Shown here: piece after piece, positions 48,915 to 57,529 of the stretch | Layout of the letters: each line of letters starts with the position of its first letter | Numbering within the stretch: the first letter of the stretch is position 1 | IMG/VR virus record: IMGVR_UViG_3300027985_001623 | Location: 1 to 64,000 of that record | Source: a virus | Length of the DNA stretch: 64,000 nt | Reading direction: 5' to 3' (one strand) | The notes under the pieces: model-generated | Seen by the model: only the letters and a program-made list of their open reading frames with translations | Told to the model about the DNA's origin: nothing | Database searches by the model: none | Made by a program: the position numbers and the translations under genes

Positions 48915-51053
48915 TTAGCGCACTCCAAAAATAGGGCTAAACCCAGATTCAAGTCGCTGCTCGCCGAGCTTGCCTAGGTCATTAGCAAACGCGACAGCGA
49001 TTTGATCAGGGTTCATCCCCTCCTCGAATTTCTGTGTGATATCAAATCGGCTATACCGAAAATCCATCACCGCCCGGCCGCCCCCGCCGCGAGCTTTGGG
49101 AACGGTCAAACTTCCTGCGTCCGTGGCAGGAACGTTTATGGCGGGTGCGTCAATCCGAGCCATCAATTTTTCGAGCCACGAAGGCCCGTCTGACGAACTC
49201 GTTTGGAGTCCAGAAAAGGCGGACTGCATCGAAATGCCCCCGCTCTTCTCAGTCTTGTCGGCAACGACCTTGAGAATGCTTCCGAGCCAAGCAATAAAAT
49301 CAGAAATGACGTTAATAAGCGCCGTGAAAATATTGCTCGCCACATTAAAGACAGGCAAGAGCATTTTCAAAAAGACTTCGTAGAGCTTATATGCTGTTAC
49401 GGCCAAGATTCGAATAACCGGATTCAAAAACTCGCCGATAGCTCGAAACAAGTTGCCCGCAGCTTTCCAAATCTGGTTCAGCGCCGGCCGCAACATAACG
49501 AGGAACACGCGAGAAACTTCGATAACGTGCCCGATGAAAATACCCACTGGCTCAGCAACGGCAAAAATCATCGACATGAACCCGCCCAGTGCATTGCCGA
49601 GCACATCCCCGATGAGCGTAGCGACAGTAAATACAGCATTGCCAATCTGAGCCAGCGGTTCAAGCATCGCCCCGCCGTAAGCCGCCATCTGACTCAAGAT
49701 GTCTGAAAAAAGCTGACCATTCGAGACGAGTTCGCCAATGACTACAGCAACGAGTGCGACCGGACCCGTCGCAGCACCAAGTGCTGCTAGCCCTCCCGCA
49801 GCGACGCCTCCGGCTCCGCTTTTATCTGCCATGCTCGCGATACCACTGACAGCCTGGCTTGCTACAGACCCGACAGTGCCAAGAATCTTTTGAACTCCTG
49901 GCATAGCAGCAACCTCTTGAAGTTTAGTGCCAAAGACACCAATAATGTTGATACCCGAACTAACTCCGGAAACAAGCGCTTCCGAAATCATTCGACCAAC
50001 ATTCACAACGCGCGTACCAATCGATTGCAAATGGCCATCCGAATCAAGGAGGCTATCATTAATCGCCCCTAAACTCGTTTTCATCGCGTCAAAAACAGGC
50101 GCAGTCCCGAGCCGCGTCAAGTACTCGATATTGGAGATCAACGCACCTTTCATTGCGTCGTAGCTGGTCTCCGCCCGATCCAGCATCGGTTGGAGCCGAT
50201 CCATTGCCTTGGCCAGCAAATCAGCGCGCTCGGGTGCGGTCATCTCGTTGAACGACCGCGCCGTGATGCCTGCCTGCCCCTCAAGCTTCCGTATGATCGG
50301 CAAAATAGCTTGAAACGACCGCACATTACCGCCGGCTCGGCCCTGATCGGCCTGAAGCATCAAGTTCAAATCGCGACCGGCCTGCGGAGCGTCAACACCG
50401 AGAGTTTTTGTGATCGCGGTGTAGCGGTTGGAAAACGCCGTCATCTTATCGAGCGTTCCACCAACCGCCCCTTGCAGCGCACCAAGCCCTGCACGAAAGA
50501 CCTGAATGTACTCGTCCGCACTACCTGGCAACTTCGCCGCCGCAATGCGAATCTTCTCGATGACCGCCTCAGCATGGACCATCGACTTGTCAAACTCGTT
50601 AACGATGCCCAAGCCAACTAAAAACCCGGCGATCTGAATGTGCGTCTTCTCGAATGAGTTTCCAAGTTCGGAAACCTTCAATGCCGCAAAACCAAGACCA
50701 AGTCCTGCAAGGGCAACACCGACCATGCTCAACGGGGACAAAAGTGTGGACAGTCCCGCCCCGATCGCTGAAATAGCCTCGCCACCCATCGAGGCCAAGC
50801 GCATGAAGGAGGCCCCCACACCATGATTCGCGGCGACGAGGTTCTTCGCAGCCCCAATCGGCTGTCGATACGTTCGCTCAACGACGGACATCGTCACCCG
50901 CTGAGAAGCAGCAAAACGAGCCGACGCTGCGGAAGCAGCCGAAGCGGCCCCACCAGCCGCGTTCATCGTTCTCGTCAAGTGCGCCGCGGCAGCCGACGCT
51001 TTGTCGACAACCGTGAACGTAGTTCGTACTTCGCGCTCGACGTTGGATGCCAT
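48915..51053 (-). CDS. Tail tape measure protein
   Basis: 712 residues. Helical N-terminus (VVDKASAAAAHLTRTMNAAGGAASAASAASARF), hydrophobic segments (MVGVALAGLGLGFAALKVSEL, GGLAALGAATGPVALVAVVIGELV and two further ones ~490-590), and Gly/Ala-rich coils, all typical of TMPs. Length sets the tail at roughly 100 nm by the usual ~1.5 angstrom per residue rule. It is preceded by the frameshifted chaperone pair. Confidence 0.88.
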   Translation of the reverse strand: MASNVEREVRTTFTVVDKASAAAAHLTRTMNAAGGAASAASAASARFAASQRVTMSVVERTYRQPIGAAKNLVAANHGVGASFMRLASMGGEAISAIGAGLSTLLSPLSMVGVALAGLGLGFAALKVSELGNSFEKTHIQIAGFLVGLGIVNEFDKSMVHAEAVIEKIRIAAAKLPGSADEYIQVFRAGLGALQGAVGGTLDKMTAFSNRYTAITKTLGVDAPQAGRDLNLMLQADQGRAGGNVRSFQAILPIIRKLEGQAGITARSFNEMTAPERADLLAKAMDRLQPMLDRAETSYDAMKGALISNIEYLTRLGTAPVFDAMKTSLGAINDSLLDSDGHLQSIGTRVVNVGRMISEALVSGVSSGINIIGVFGTKLQEVAAMPGVQKILGTVGSVASQAVSGIASMADKSGAGGVAAGGLAALGAATGPVALVAVVIGELVSNGQLFSDILSQMAAYGGAMLEPLAQIGNAVFTVATLIGDVLGNALGGFMSMIFAVAEPVGIFIGHVIEVSRVFLVMLRPALNQIWKAAGNLFRAIGEFLNPVIRILAVTAYKLYEVFLKMLLPVFNVASNIFTALINVISDFIAWLGSILKVVADKTEKSGGISMQSAFSGLQTSSSDGPSWLEKLMARIDAPAINVPATDAGSLTVPKARGGGGRAVMDFRYSRFDITQKFEEGMNPDQIAVAFANDLGKLGEQRLESGFSPIFGVR

Positions 51054-51058
51054 GGGAG

Positions 51059-51660
51059 CTAGTCGATGTCCTGTGGGCTAAACTGACGTTTTTCGTCAGC
51101 CATGATCTGTGCGATTTCCTCGGATAAAATCGCGAGTTCCGACATAGTCCGCTCAAGCAGAGACGGAATTTGCTGGTGCGCGTATCTGCCTAGGAAGGCG
51201 AACACCTGAAAGAGGCGTCGCTGGTGAGAAAACTCAGACCGCACCAAAGCCTGAGCAAGCTGGGCCAAGCTAATCGCTACCCGACCTCCGTTCGCTGACT
51301 GGACAAAAAAGACTTCGTGTCTCCGTCCTCAACGTTGTGAATTGCCCCGTACGCGGTAATCACCAACTGCCGCACCTTCGCCATACCCGGAGCCATGGAG
51401 GCCCAGAATTTATCGGTAGTGTTGTCCGCAGTTGTCATCCGCTCGTCGTTGATGTAGCGAAGACACGCCTTGGCCAGCTCGTAGCCAAGAGCGATCGGAT
51501 CCCTCCCCGCTCGGGAAGTAGCCATGAGCTCCTCCTTTGAAAGAAGTTCGATGATCCCGATTTTTCGCACCCCACTCAGTTGAGCGAGAGCTTCGGGGAC
51601 CTCGAACCAGTAGATGGGTCGCGTAATTTCGGGAGTTGTGAAGTTGATGTCCGGAGTCAT
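51059..51660 (-). CDS. Tail assembly chaperone GT, -1 frameshift product
   Basis: Slipping back one base at T TTT TTG (51310-51304) continues in the -1 frame through VQSANGGRVAISLAQLAQALVRSEFSHQRRLFQVF to the stop at 51059, 200 residues in total. The downstream frame has only a TTG as a possible independent start and is open without a stop from the slip site. This matches the lambda G/GT system, in which a few percent of ribosomes shift. The T domain binds the tube protein and G binds the tape measure. Confidence 0.8.
51277..51660 (-). CDS. Tail assembly chaperone G
   Basis: 127 residues (MTPDINFTTPEITRPIYWFEVPEALAQLSGVRKI). Helical, located between tube and tape measure, the place of the G protein that escorts TMP during tube assembly. 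Nine codons before its stop lies the slippery heptamer T TTT TTG (51310-51304), which gives the longer GT product. Confidence 0.82.
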   Translation of the reverse strand: MTPDINFTTPEITRPIYWFEVPEALAQLSGVRKIGIIELLSKEELMATSRAGRDPIALGYELAKACLRYINDERMTTADNTTDKFWASMAPGMAKVRQLVITAYGAIHNVEDGDTKSFLSSQRTEVG

Positions 51661-51669
51661 GTGATCACC

Positions 51670-52104
51670 TTAAAGCGGAAGCACCTGAGCGTTGCTTGAC
51701 GCCAAAGAGATCTTGAACGATCCAAAGTCAGAACGCGAGTTAAAGTTGAACGGTAGCGGGCCGAACTCCGCGTTGAGAATGACAATTCGCGCGCGCGCTC
51801 CCGAAGGAAACGACATCGTGCATTTGATGTTGATCTGCGTCCCCGGCTCGCGACGTCGCGCCTTATTGACGATGTCGAGCACCAACTTCAGAACGGCCGG
51901 ACTGTCGAAATGGAACTCGGCCTCACCCTCGATGCCATCAAAAATGGCGTCATACTCCTGCGAAGTCTGACCAAGGTAGCCTTCTTCAAGAATTTTGTTC
52001 TTGAAGGTAAAGCTAAACGACTTCACGTGGTTTAGCGCGTCCTGAGGCTGCCCGTTAACGACACTTAGAATTTCGACCTCTTGTCCCTTAATACGCTGTC
52101 CCAT
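51670..52104 (-). CDS. Tail tube protein
   Basis: 144 residues (MGQRIKGQEVEILSVVNGQPQDALNHVKSFSFTFKNKILEE) with the gp19-type tube fold: strand-rich, AEFHFDSPAVLKLVLDIVNKARRREPGTQINIKCTMSFPSGARARIVILNAEFGPLPFNFNSR. It polymerises inside the sheath. In other myoviruses the tube gene directly follows the sheath gene; here 1.17 kb separates them. Confidence 0.87.
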   Translation of the reverse strand: MGQRIKGQEVEILSVVNGQPQDALNHVKSFSFTFKNKILEEGYLGQTSQEYDAIFDGIEGEAEFHFDSPAVLKLVLDIVNKARRREPGTQINIKCTMSFPSGARARIVILNAEFGPLPFNFNSRSDFGSFKISLASSNAQVLPL

Positions 52105-52205
52105 GGTGATTCTCGACTTCCTGGTGGTCGCGCTCCGGGGGCGATGTCAGCTTTCAAGCGTTTCTGGCAAAGGCAATGGCAGCGCGTACCAGAAAGCGAA
52201 GGTGT

Positions 52206-52249
52206 AAAAAATAGGGCCCCATTCAGGTTTCAGCTGAATGGGGCCCTAT
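52206..52249 (-). terminator. Strong intrinsic terminator behind the RHH gene
   Basis: Perfect 16-bp stem (52211-52226 with 52234-52249, containing GGGCCCC), seven-base loop, then a TTTTTT run on the minus strand. It ends the RHH transcript and would also block read-through into the tube gene unless antitermination or another promoter serves it. Confidence 0.9.
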
Positions 52250-52337
52250 CCTCCGGAAGGAGTGCGACACCGTGACACGCCCCCGAGGCGAGTCCATCTA
52301 AAGACTACCGGCTTGACTCGGGAGCAGCAAGTAAAAC

Positions 52338-52565
52338 CTATGAATCGCCGAGAACTCTTTTGATTTCAGCCCAAAGTGTCATCCGAATAATGTCGGCGAT
52401 CGCCAACGGAGTTCGACCGGGAGATCCCGCGTTTAAGTGGGCTTGAAGCTGCCGTAGCTTCGTATTGAGCGATTCATCGACACGCACCATGAGCTGGATA
52501 TTCAAACCGCCGGGGGCTTTGCGCGGGGCGCCGCCTTTCGTTCGAGCGTTCTCCGGATTTTGCAT
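52338..52565 (-). CDS. Ribbon-helix-helix DNA-binding protein in a moron-like unit
   Basis: 75 residues from MQNPENARTKGGAPRKAPGG. A basic N-terminus precedes GLNIQLMVRVDESLNTKLRQLQAHLNAGSPGRTPLAIADIIRMTLW, a ribbon-helix-helix pattern (strand, helix, turn, helix) as in Arc/CopG repressors. It lies between sheath and tube genes with its own promoter candidate and terminator, the definition of a moron. It may repress phage or host genes. Structured RNA (52623-52686) lies in its leader. Confidence 0.75.
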   Translation of the reverse strand: MQNPENARTKGGAPRKAPGGLNIQLMVRVDESLNTKLRQLQAHLNAGSPGRTPLAIADIIRMTLWAEIKRVLGDS

Positions 52566-52622
52566 AGCGCAACAATACAACTATACGAGCCGGGGGTTTG
52601 AAGTTTTTGTCAGAGTGCGCGA

Positions 52623-52686
52623 TCCGCGACGCGAAGCGGACAGAGACCCGACGAAAAGCGCGAAGCGCTTTGAGAAGGGTCTCTGT
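52623..52686 (-). promoter_or_regulatory. Structured leader, two hairpins upstream of the RHH gene
   Basis: Hairpin one: TCCGC/GCGGA (52623-52640). Hairpin two: ACAGAGACCC (52640-52649) with GGGTCTCTGT (52677-52686), enclosing AAAGCGC/GCGCTTT with a three-base loop. On the minus strand the inner stem is followed by TTTT only as part of the outer stem. It may be an attenuator, a small RNA or an operator array. Confidence 0.5.
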
Positions 52687-52766
52687 AACTATCGCCTGAA
52701 ATGTACGCTATAAGAGACAAACTTTTGGTTAAAGCTCGATGCAGCCCTGCCGGCCCGCATCTCGCT

Positions 52767-52795
52767 GAGATATCGTGAAAGTGATCTTTTGTCAA
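52767..52795 (-). promoter_or_regulatory. Promoter candidate TTGACA-N17-TATCTC for the RHH gene
   Basis: Consensus -35 TTGACA (52795-52790), 17-base spacer, TATCTC (52772-52767). The -10 overlaps the palindrome ATCTC-GCT-GAGAT (52760-52772), a likely operator. Its -35 is the host sigma-70 consensus and differs from the TTGCAC set of this phage. Confidence 0.5.
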
Positions 52796-53037
52796 CGTAA
52801 AAAATCAGACCTCGATTTAACCCGGCTGGGTATGCGTCTAGGCTGTTTTTTATGAGCGATCAACGCGCTACACAATGATCGCCCCGTACGCAAGCAAACT
52901 GAAAAACCGCTCCGGGATCTAACCTCATTGTCCGGCTAAAAATCTATTTCAGCGTACGTCTTAAAATTTCGAGCTTCTTCAAAAATGGAAGCGTTGCGAA
53001 CGGCGTTTTAGCTCTGTGTATCTCTTCGAATTCTGGA
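52796..53037. other. Gene-free stretch upstream of the RHH promoter
   Basis: Low in coding signal; the open frame crossing it on the minus strand (52944-53222) runs through the sheath terminator and has no ribosome site. Together with the leader it makes a ~700-base gap in an otherwise tight virion operon. No further element recognised. Confidence 0.5.
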
Positions 53038-53066
53038 TAAAAAGAACCCCCGATAGGCTCGGGGGT
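53037..53066 (-). terminator. Intrinsic terminator after the sheath gene
   Basis: ACCCCCGA (53046-53053) pairs with TCGGGGGT (53059-53066) around a five-base loop; the minus strand continues TCTTTTTAT. It lies about 200 bases after the sheath stop. Confidence 0.82.
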
Positions 53067-53271
53067 CAGAGGCCTGCCGGTCGAGGCGAGGGCCGGCACC
53101 AGGTTCGTCGTTATAGCGGTAGAACCCCGCCCCACCCAGAGCGGCATCCGCTGGGATGCGTCGCGTACCGTTACGGCCAGGTGGATTGTCGTTGCAAGCA
53201 ACGCATATTGGAAAAGTAGCATAGTGCTTCGGGCAAATCTACTTTTTGTGTATTTACCCGAAATCGAGCGT

Positions 53272-55752
53272 TTAGGCGGCTTCGAATGTTACGTTCTCGC
53301 CGATGTTGGTTTGAAGCGCGATGAAGTCCATAGACGCCATCGTTCGCACACTGAGGATAACGACGAATATCCCTTTGGCTTCGAGCGCGAGAGTGTTTCC
53401 CGACGTGTCATCGATTTGGTAGTCGATGATGCGTTGAGCCGGCGGATTGTTCTCGCTTTTGAGCTCCTGCATAAACGCTTCGATTTCGCCAATTGCGGAG
53501 TCTTTGTTACGTTCCACGAGCGGCAACTTGCAAAATTGCACGAGCCTTCGAGCGATTGAATCCTGTATGAAGTCCGCCATTCGCCGACGCGAGATGTTTT
53601 TTTCGCCGGAAATAAGGCTGGTCGTAATGCCCGATTGGACGATTGGACCCACGACACGGTCGATCCGCAGCGCGCACACCCCCCGATTTCTGAGCGTGAT
53701 GTAATCGTCCTTCTCTAAGTTCTGCACTCCAGTTTGGAGCCCCAAAACACTCGCCAGAAGTTCTGGAACGGGGGCCGCAGCCTGGCCGATATTCCGCTCT
53801 GGAGCGATGTTCGACATCAACGATGCAGTCCACGTGCTGAACGCGATATCGAGGACGCCATCAACCGTGGTCAGCCCGTTCGCGAGCTTGATCCGCGTGC
53901 CAACAGCTTCGGGAATGTAAGTTCGGGCCCCGGGCCACGAGTAGACCACCCGCTCGGCTCGATATGCTCCGACGCCAGGCGACGTCGCGCCGACCACCGT
54001 GTCTAGTGAGGTCGTGGTCAACTCAGGGCTCAAAATCGCGATACGGCCGAGCCCATCGCTACTCGCTGAAAGTGCATTTGACCGTAACGCCGATCGAATG
54101 TTGGCACTCGTTCGTGCGGAGACGATTAGGTTGATTTCCGACACGGGTGTGGCATCGGAAATCATTGCGGCCAGGGCTGTCGTGTAGGCGGCATCGATTA
54201 GCGCCGCATTTGGGGCATTTAGCCCCTGAAGCGCGGCCACAAATGCCATGGCCGTGATTGGATGCAGGCGCCCCGCGAGACCGGACAGCGGATCGGCCGT
54301 GTCCCCGGTGAGGGCGGGAGGTTGGCTGATCGGCGCCACGAGCTCCCCTAGCGGGTAAACGCCGTCAACGACGCCGCCAGTAGCGTTTGTCACGGGTCGG
54401 ACAGGGGTGGAGAACCCTCCGGGGTCATTCTGGTCGTAGCCGCCAGCTCCCGTGGCGCCAAGCACAACAACCGGCGCCGAGTCGGCATCGGAGCTGACGT
54501 GCACGCGCCATGGAACGTTCGCCGCAGCCGTCCAGGCGAAGTTGGCTCCATCGAGACGTTCGACAGTTAGGTTCGTCCCCGAAACCGCGTCCGTTGCAAC
54601 TCGGTAAGTTCCGCCGCCAGTTGGCGCAATTGCTCCGAGGTTGTCGTAGCCGATGACAATGACGTCACCCTTCTTGAGGCCCACATCGCCGTCATCTCGT
54701 GTGATGGCTGCCCAATCGATCCCGTCGACAAACCCTTGGTCGTATACGGGGGCTGTAGTGTAGATCGTGGTGAGTCGCGCGCGAATGTAGAAAGCTGGAA
54801 CTGCATTGATTGTGTTCTCGGCCCAATCGCTTGGCGCCGAGAACTCGATCGTTTGCCCTGCACTAACGGCGGCTGTGAACCCAACCGTTCCATCGGTGAC
54901 AGTTAGCGCGGCCCAAGCCGAGCCGTTCCAATATTCCCAAGTGACCACGCCTCCAACGCCTTGCGTTCCGCCTGTGTTGTTCAGCGTGATTTTGGTGAAT
55001 TGCTCTGCCATGCCGAACGCGACAAAGTCGGCGACGGTGCCCAACGCGTCCCAAGGAGTGAAATTAGCTACGGTCTCGTCGTTAAATTCGGTGGTTTGGT
55101 CGACAAACACCGTCCCCCCTGTGTTCGCTTGCCAAACTTGCAGGGCAGCCGACGCGGAGACAAACACTTGCGTTGCCGCCGATGCTCCGCCGAGTAGCTG
55201 CCCCGCGAGACCGGTGGCGAGGGTATCGAACGCAGTGAAGTTGATGCGCTTTGCGATCAGCACACGACCACCGGTGCTGTTCCGGAACTCCCGCCCGGGG
55301 GTGATCGTGGCCCCTTGGACCGGAACGACTGGGAGGGCATCTTCTTGTGAAGAGCACAACGGTAGCTCTCGGAAAAAACGGGCTCCGACATTCGATGTAA
55401 GGTTGACCGGCGCGATAATTAGACGGCTGAATCGCTTGTTTCGAATCGCTGCGAAACCGTTTCCACCTGCGCGTCCGAAGTCCCCGAGAGTCGGGTCAAA
55501 GGAGCCAACCTTGTTGAGCAGGTCTTGGCTGGTAGTGACCGCGACCGGCCGCACAAACGTCGTGACGTTGCCGCTTCCGTCCACGTCCGTGGCGTAAGAC
55601 ATGTCGGGGAATTCACCAACCAACCCGACGACGCCCGTACTGACTCCTTCGATGGAGCCGGTAGGGGCGAGATCGATGATGTTGACGCCCTCGATTTGTG
55701 AAAGAACTTCAGTTCCCGGAAAGTATGAAAATCGTCGGATGAATCCTGGCAT
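53272..55752 (-). CDS. Tail sheath protein
   Basis: 826 residues. N-terminus MPGFIRRFSYFPGTEVLSQIEGVNIIDLAPTGSIEGVSTGVVGLVGEFP is typical of sheath proteins. The C-terminal contractile core (TLVVGATSP-type region, QNLEKDDYITLRNRGVCALRIDRVVGPIVQSGITTS, DFIQDSIARRLVQFCKLPL) and the end VVILSVRTMASMDFIALQTNIGE match the family. About 200 residues of beta-rich insertion (~190-380, with WEYWNGSAWAALTV and IRARLTT) make it larger than T4 gp18 (659). Confidence 0.92.
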   Translation of the reverse strand: MPGFIRRFSYFPGTEVLSQIEGVNIIDLAPTGSIEGVSTGVVGLVGEFPDMSYATDVDGSGNVTTFVRPVAVTTSQDLLNKVGSFDPTLGDFGRAGGNGFAAIRNKRFSRLIIAPVNLTSNVGARFFRELPLCSSQEDALPVVPVQGATITPGREFRNSTGGRVLIAKRINFTAFDTLATGLAGQLLGGASAATQVFVSASAALQVWQANTGGTVFVDQTTEFNDETVANFTPWDALGTVADFVAFGMAEQFTKITLNNTGGTQGVGGVVTWEYWNGSAWAALTVTDGTVGFTAAVSAGQTIEFSAPSDWAENTINAVPAFYIRARLTTIYTTAPVYDQGFVDGIDWAAITRDDGDVGLKKGDVIVIGYDNLGAIAPTGGGTYRVATDAVSGTNLTVERLDGANFAWTAAANVPWRVHVSSDADSAPVVVLGATGAGGYDQNDPGGFSTPVRPVTNATGGVVDGVYPLGELVAPISQPPALTGDTADPLSGLAGRLHPITAMAFVAALQGLNAPNAALIDAAYTTALAAMISDATPVSEINLIVSARTSANIRSALRSNALSASSDGLGRIAILSPELTTTSLDTVVGATSPGVGAYRAERVVYSWPGARTYIPEAVGTRIKLANGLTTVDGVLDIAFSTWTASLMSNIAPERNIGQAAAPVPELLASVLGLQTGVQNLEKDDYITLRNRGVCALRIDRVVGPIVQSGITTSLISGEKNISRRRMADFIQDSIARRLVQFCKLPLVERNKDSAIGEIEAFMQELKSENNPPAQRIIDYQIDDTSGNTLALEAKGIFVVILSVRTMASMDFIALQTNIGENVTFEAA

Positions 55753-55791
55753 GTCGTTTTCTTTCTTTTGAAAGTCGTTGGTTCGCCGGCT

Positions 55792-56454
55792 TTAGAGGTC
55801 ACCTTCTTCGGTCAGGATGACGCGCGTTTGCGGAATCATGGTCGGCTTATTCCCAGCGGGGACGTATTGGGGGACATTAGCAGTCACTGCAATGACGGCC
55901 TTTCGCCAATTTCGGTTAGCGTTAGACACACTGTCATCGTAGAGGACAAGCTTTTTTTCGTATGTCGCGTGCGCGCCAAAGTAGAATGGCAACATCAAAC
56001 GGACGCCGCTCATCCAATTAACCGGTTCGAGCGCATCTTCAAGCGCGGCTACAAGACCCATGCGTTCGGTAATATCTGCCGCCCAAACGATAACCGCGAA
56101 GTCCTGCTGTATTTCACTAGGACTTCGTAAATAGCGTTTTGTGCCGTCGCTGATTTCTGTCAAAATTGGGCTAAAAGTTGATGTGTCGTAAAGTGCATCA
56201 ACGGCGCCAACGATAGCGAGCGCTGGGTATTCGCCAACAGAAGTCGGTTCGGACCAAACTTGATGAACTTTCTTGAAACCTAGCTTTCGGCCGAGCCAGT
56301 CCATTTCAACGGGGGCCAGATATTGCGCGAGTCCGCGTGCCAGAGCAGTTCGACCGTCCGTGTGGCGAGTGTAAGTGAGCTGTTGTTCTTGGGTCGGGTG
56401 GGCCACGAGCTGCGCGAGCAAGGCCACATCGTCAACAGGTTTAGGAGCAACCAT
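55792..56454 (-). CDS. Neck/tail-terminator region protein
   Basis: 220 residues (MVAPKPVDDVALLAQLVAHPTQEQQLTY). Mixed alpha/beta: LGRKLGFKKVHQVWSEPTSVGEYPALAIVGA, then TSTFSPILTEISD and VIVWAADITERMGLVAALEDALEP, followed by a beta-rich end. The position just upstream of sheath suits a tail terminator that caps the tube. Not a clear match to a named family. Confidence 0.6.
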   Translation of the reverse strand: MVAPKPVDDVALLAQLVAHPTQEQQLTYTRHTDGRTALARGLAQYLAPVEMDWLGRKLGFKKVHQVWSEPTSVGEYPALAIVGAVDALYDTSTFSPILTEISDGTKRYLRSPSEIQQDFAVIVWAADITERMGLVAALEDALEPVNWMSGVRLMLPFYFGAHATYEKKLVLYDDSVSNANRNWRKAVIAVTANVPQYVPAGNKPTMIPQTRVILTEEGDL

Positions 56455-56954
56455 TAGCGGGCTCCTTTCGCGAGAATGCGGTCAATCATCTGTGTGAGGC
56501 CATTTTCGATCCCCCGCGATATCTCAGCGTGGTTTCGCGGATCGGTGAGAACCCTCCGAGCCTCGATGCCATCGCGACCGATTTTGCGGGCAACTGCGAA
56601 TGCTGTCGCTCGACCACCGCCGAGTTTATCGCGCACCCAATCAAGGATGCCGTCAACTGGTGGTGGTCGAGCTCCCGCGCGGCGCCCATCTTCGACGAAG
56701 ACAGCGTGCGGTTCAACATTCCAAATTGTGAGGTACATTTTTTGGGTACCGCCGTACGTGCGAAATCGCCAGCCAGTTTGAAATCGTCGACGCCAACGGA
56801 TATTGGCGGATAACGTGGTCAATAGCCGAACGCTGTTTTGACCAACGGTGTTGAGCACTTGCTGCTGTTCTTTTCGCAGTGAAATGCCAAATTTGCGCTC
56901 GTACTCCCCAATACGGGGATCCTTTCGAACGTCAACGACAAATTTAACGGTCAT
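56454..56954 (-). CDS. Head-tail joining or tail-completion protein (gp10-like)
   Basis: 166 residues. Basic and helical with RWRRRFQTGWRFRTYGGTQKMYLTIWNVEPHAVFVEDGRRAGARPPP, which recalls HK97 gp10-type tail-completion proteins (aromatic residues around a H(A)xxxExG-like loop). It overlaps its neighbours on both sides. Confidence in the structural role is moderate. Confidence 0.6.
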   Translation of the reverse strand: MTVKFVVDVRKDPRIGEYERKFGISLRKEQQQVLNTVGQNSVRLLTTLSANIRWRRRFQTGWRFRTYGGTQKMYLTIWNVEPHAVFVEDGRRAGARPPPVDGILDWVRDKLGGGRATAFAVARKIGRDGIEARRVLTDPRNHAEISRGIENGLTQMIDRILAKGAR

Positions 56955-57526
56955 TGAAGCTCTCCGTATCGTGTGCGATCATCAATCGCTTTGTTGAGGA
57001 ATATCGACCATTCGAAATTGAGCTGGTCTGCATTTGGAGCGGATCCAACAGTGAACCGGCGTCGAATGCCAGTTCCATCTTCCTGCATGTAAAAGACCTC
57101 CCAAAAGAAATCGACGTCATCAGGGATAGACTCCCCGTTCGGAACAACACCGCCGCGACCAATCAGCAAGTCCTCGGAATAGCGGAGTGAGATCTCCGAC
57201 ACGCGAACTCGCCCGTCTTCGATAACTCCAGCGCTTTCTGTTTCGCGACGAATGTAGGAGGCGTCAGACACCAAGGGGGTCGGAAGAAGCCGTATCGTGC
57301 ACGCCACTTGTTCAGTGCCTATACCGCGCTCGCCACCAGACCAACGCGTCCAAACGAGAAAAACCTGATCCGGTCGCGCGCCAAGTTTGGTGTAGAGATC
57401 GCGAATTTTATCGGCAGTGCAGACCAACGAGCTGAGCAATGTGCGCCCAAGTCCTGGACCATCGAGGACGGTGAAATCGCTCGGGTCACAAGTGCAGGAC
57501 GTCGTTTTGCAACTTTGGCAAGCCAT
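56951..57526 (-). CDS. Virion connector protein with Cys-rich N-terminus
   Basis: 191 residues. MACQSCKTTSCTCDP at the start has four cysteines that could bind a metal. The rest is beta-rich (VRVSEISLRYSEDLLIGRGGVVPNG, DFFWEVFYMQEDGTGIRRRFTVGSAPN). It lies in the neck block between connector and tail-completion genes. No named family. Confidence 0.6.
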   Translation of the reverse strand: MACQSCKTTSCTCDPSDFTVLDGPGLGRTLLSSLVCTADKIRDLYTKLGARPDQVFLVWTRWSGGERGIGTEQVACTIRLLPTPLVSDASYIRRETESAGVIEDGRVRVSEISLRYSEDLLIGRGGVVPNGESIPDDVDFFWEVFYMQEDGTGIRRRFTVGSAPNADQLNFEWSIFLNKAIDDRTRYGELQ

Positions 57527-57529
57527 AGG

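Noticed and set aside
52944-53222. Minus-strand 92-codon open frame between sheath and RHH gene
   Set aside because: It runs across the sheath terminator, lacks a ribosome site and has no protein-like pattern.
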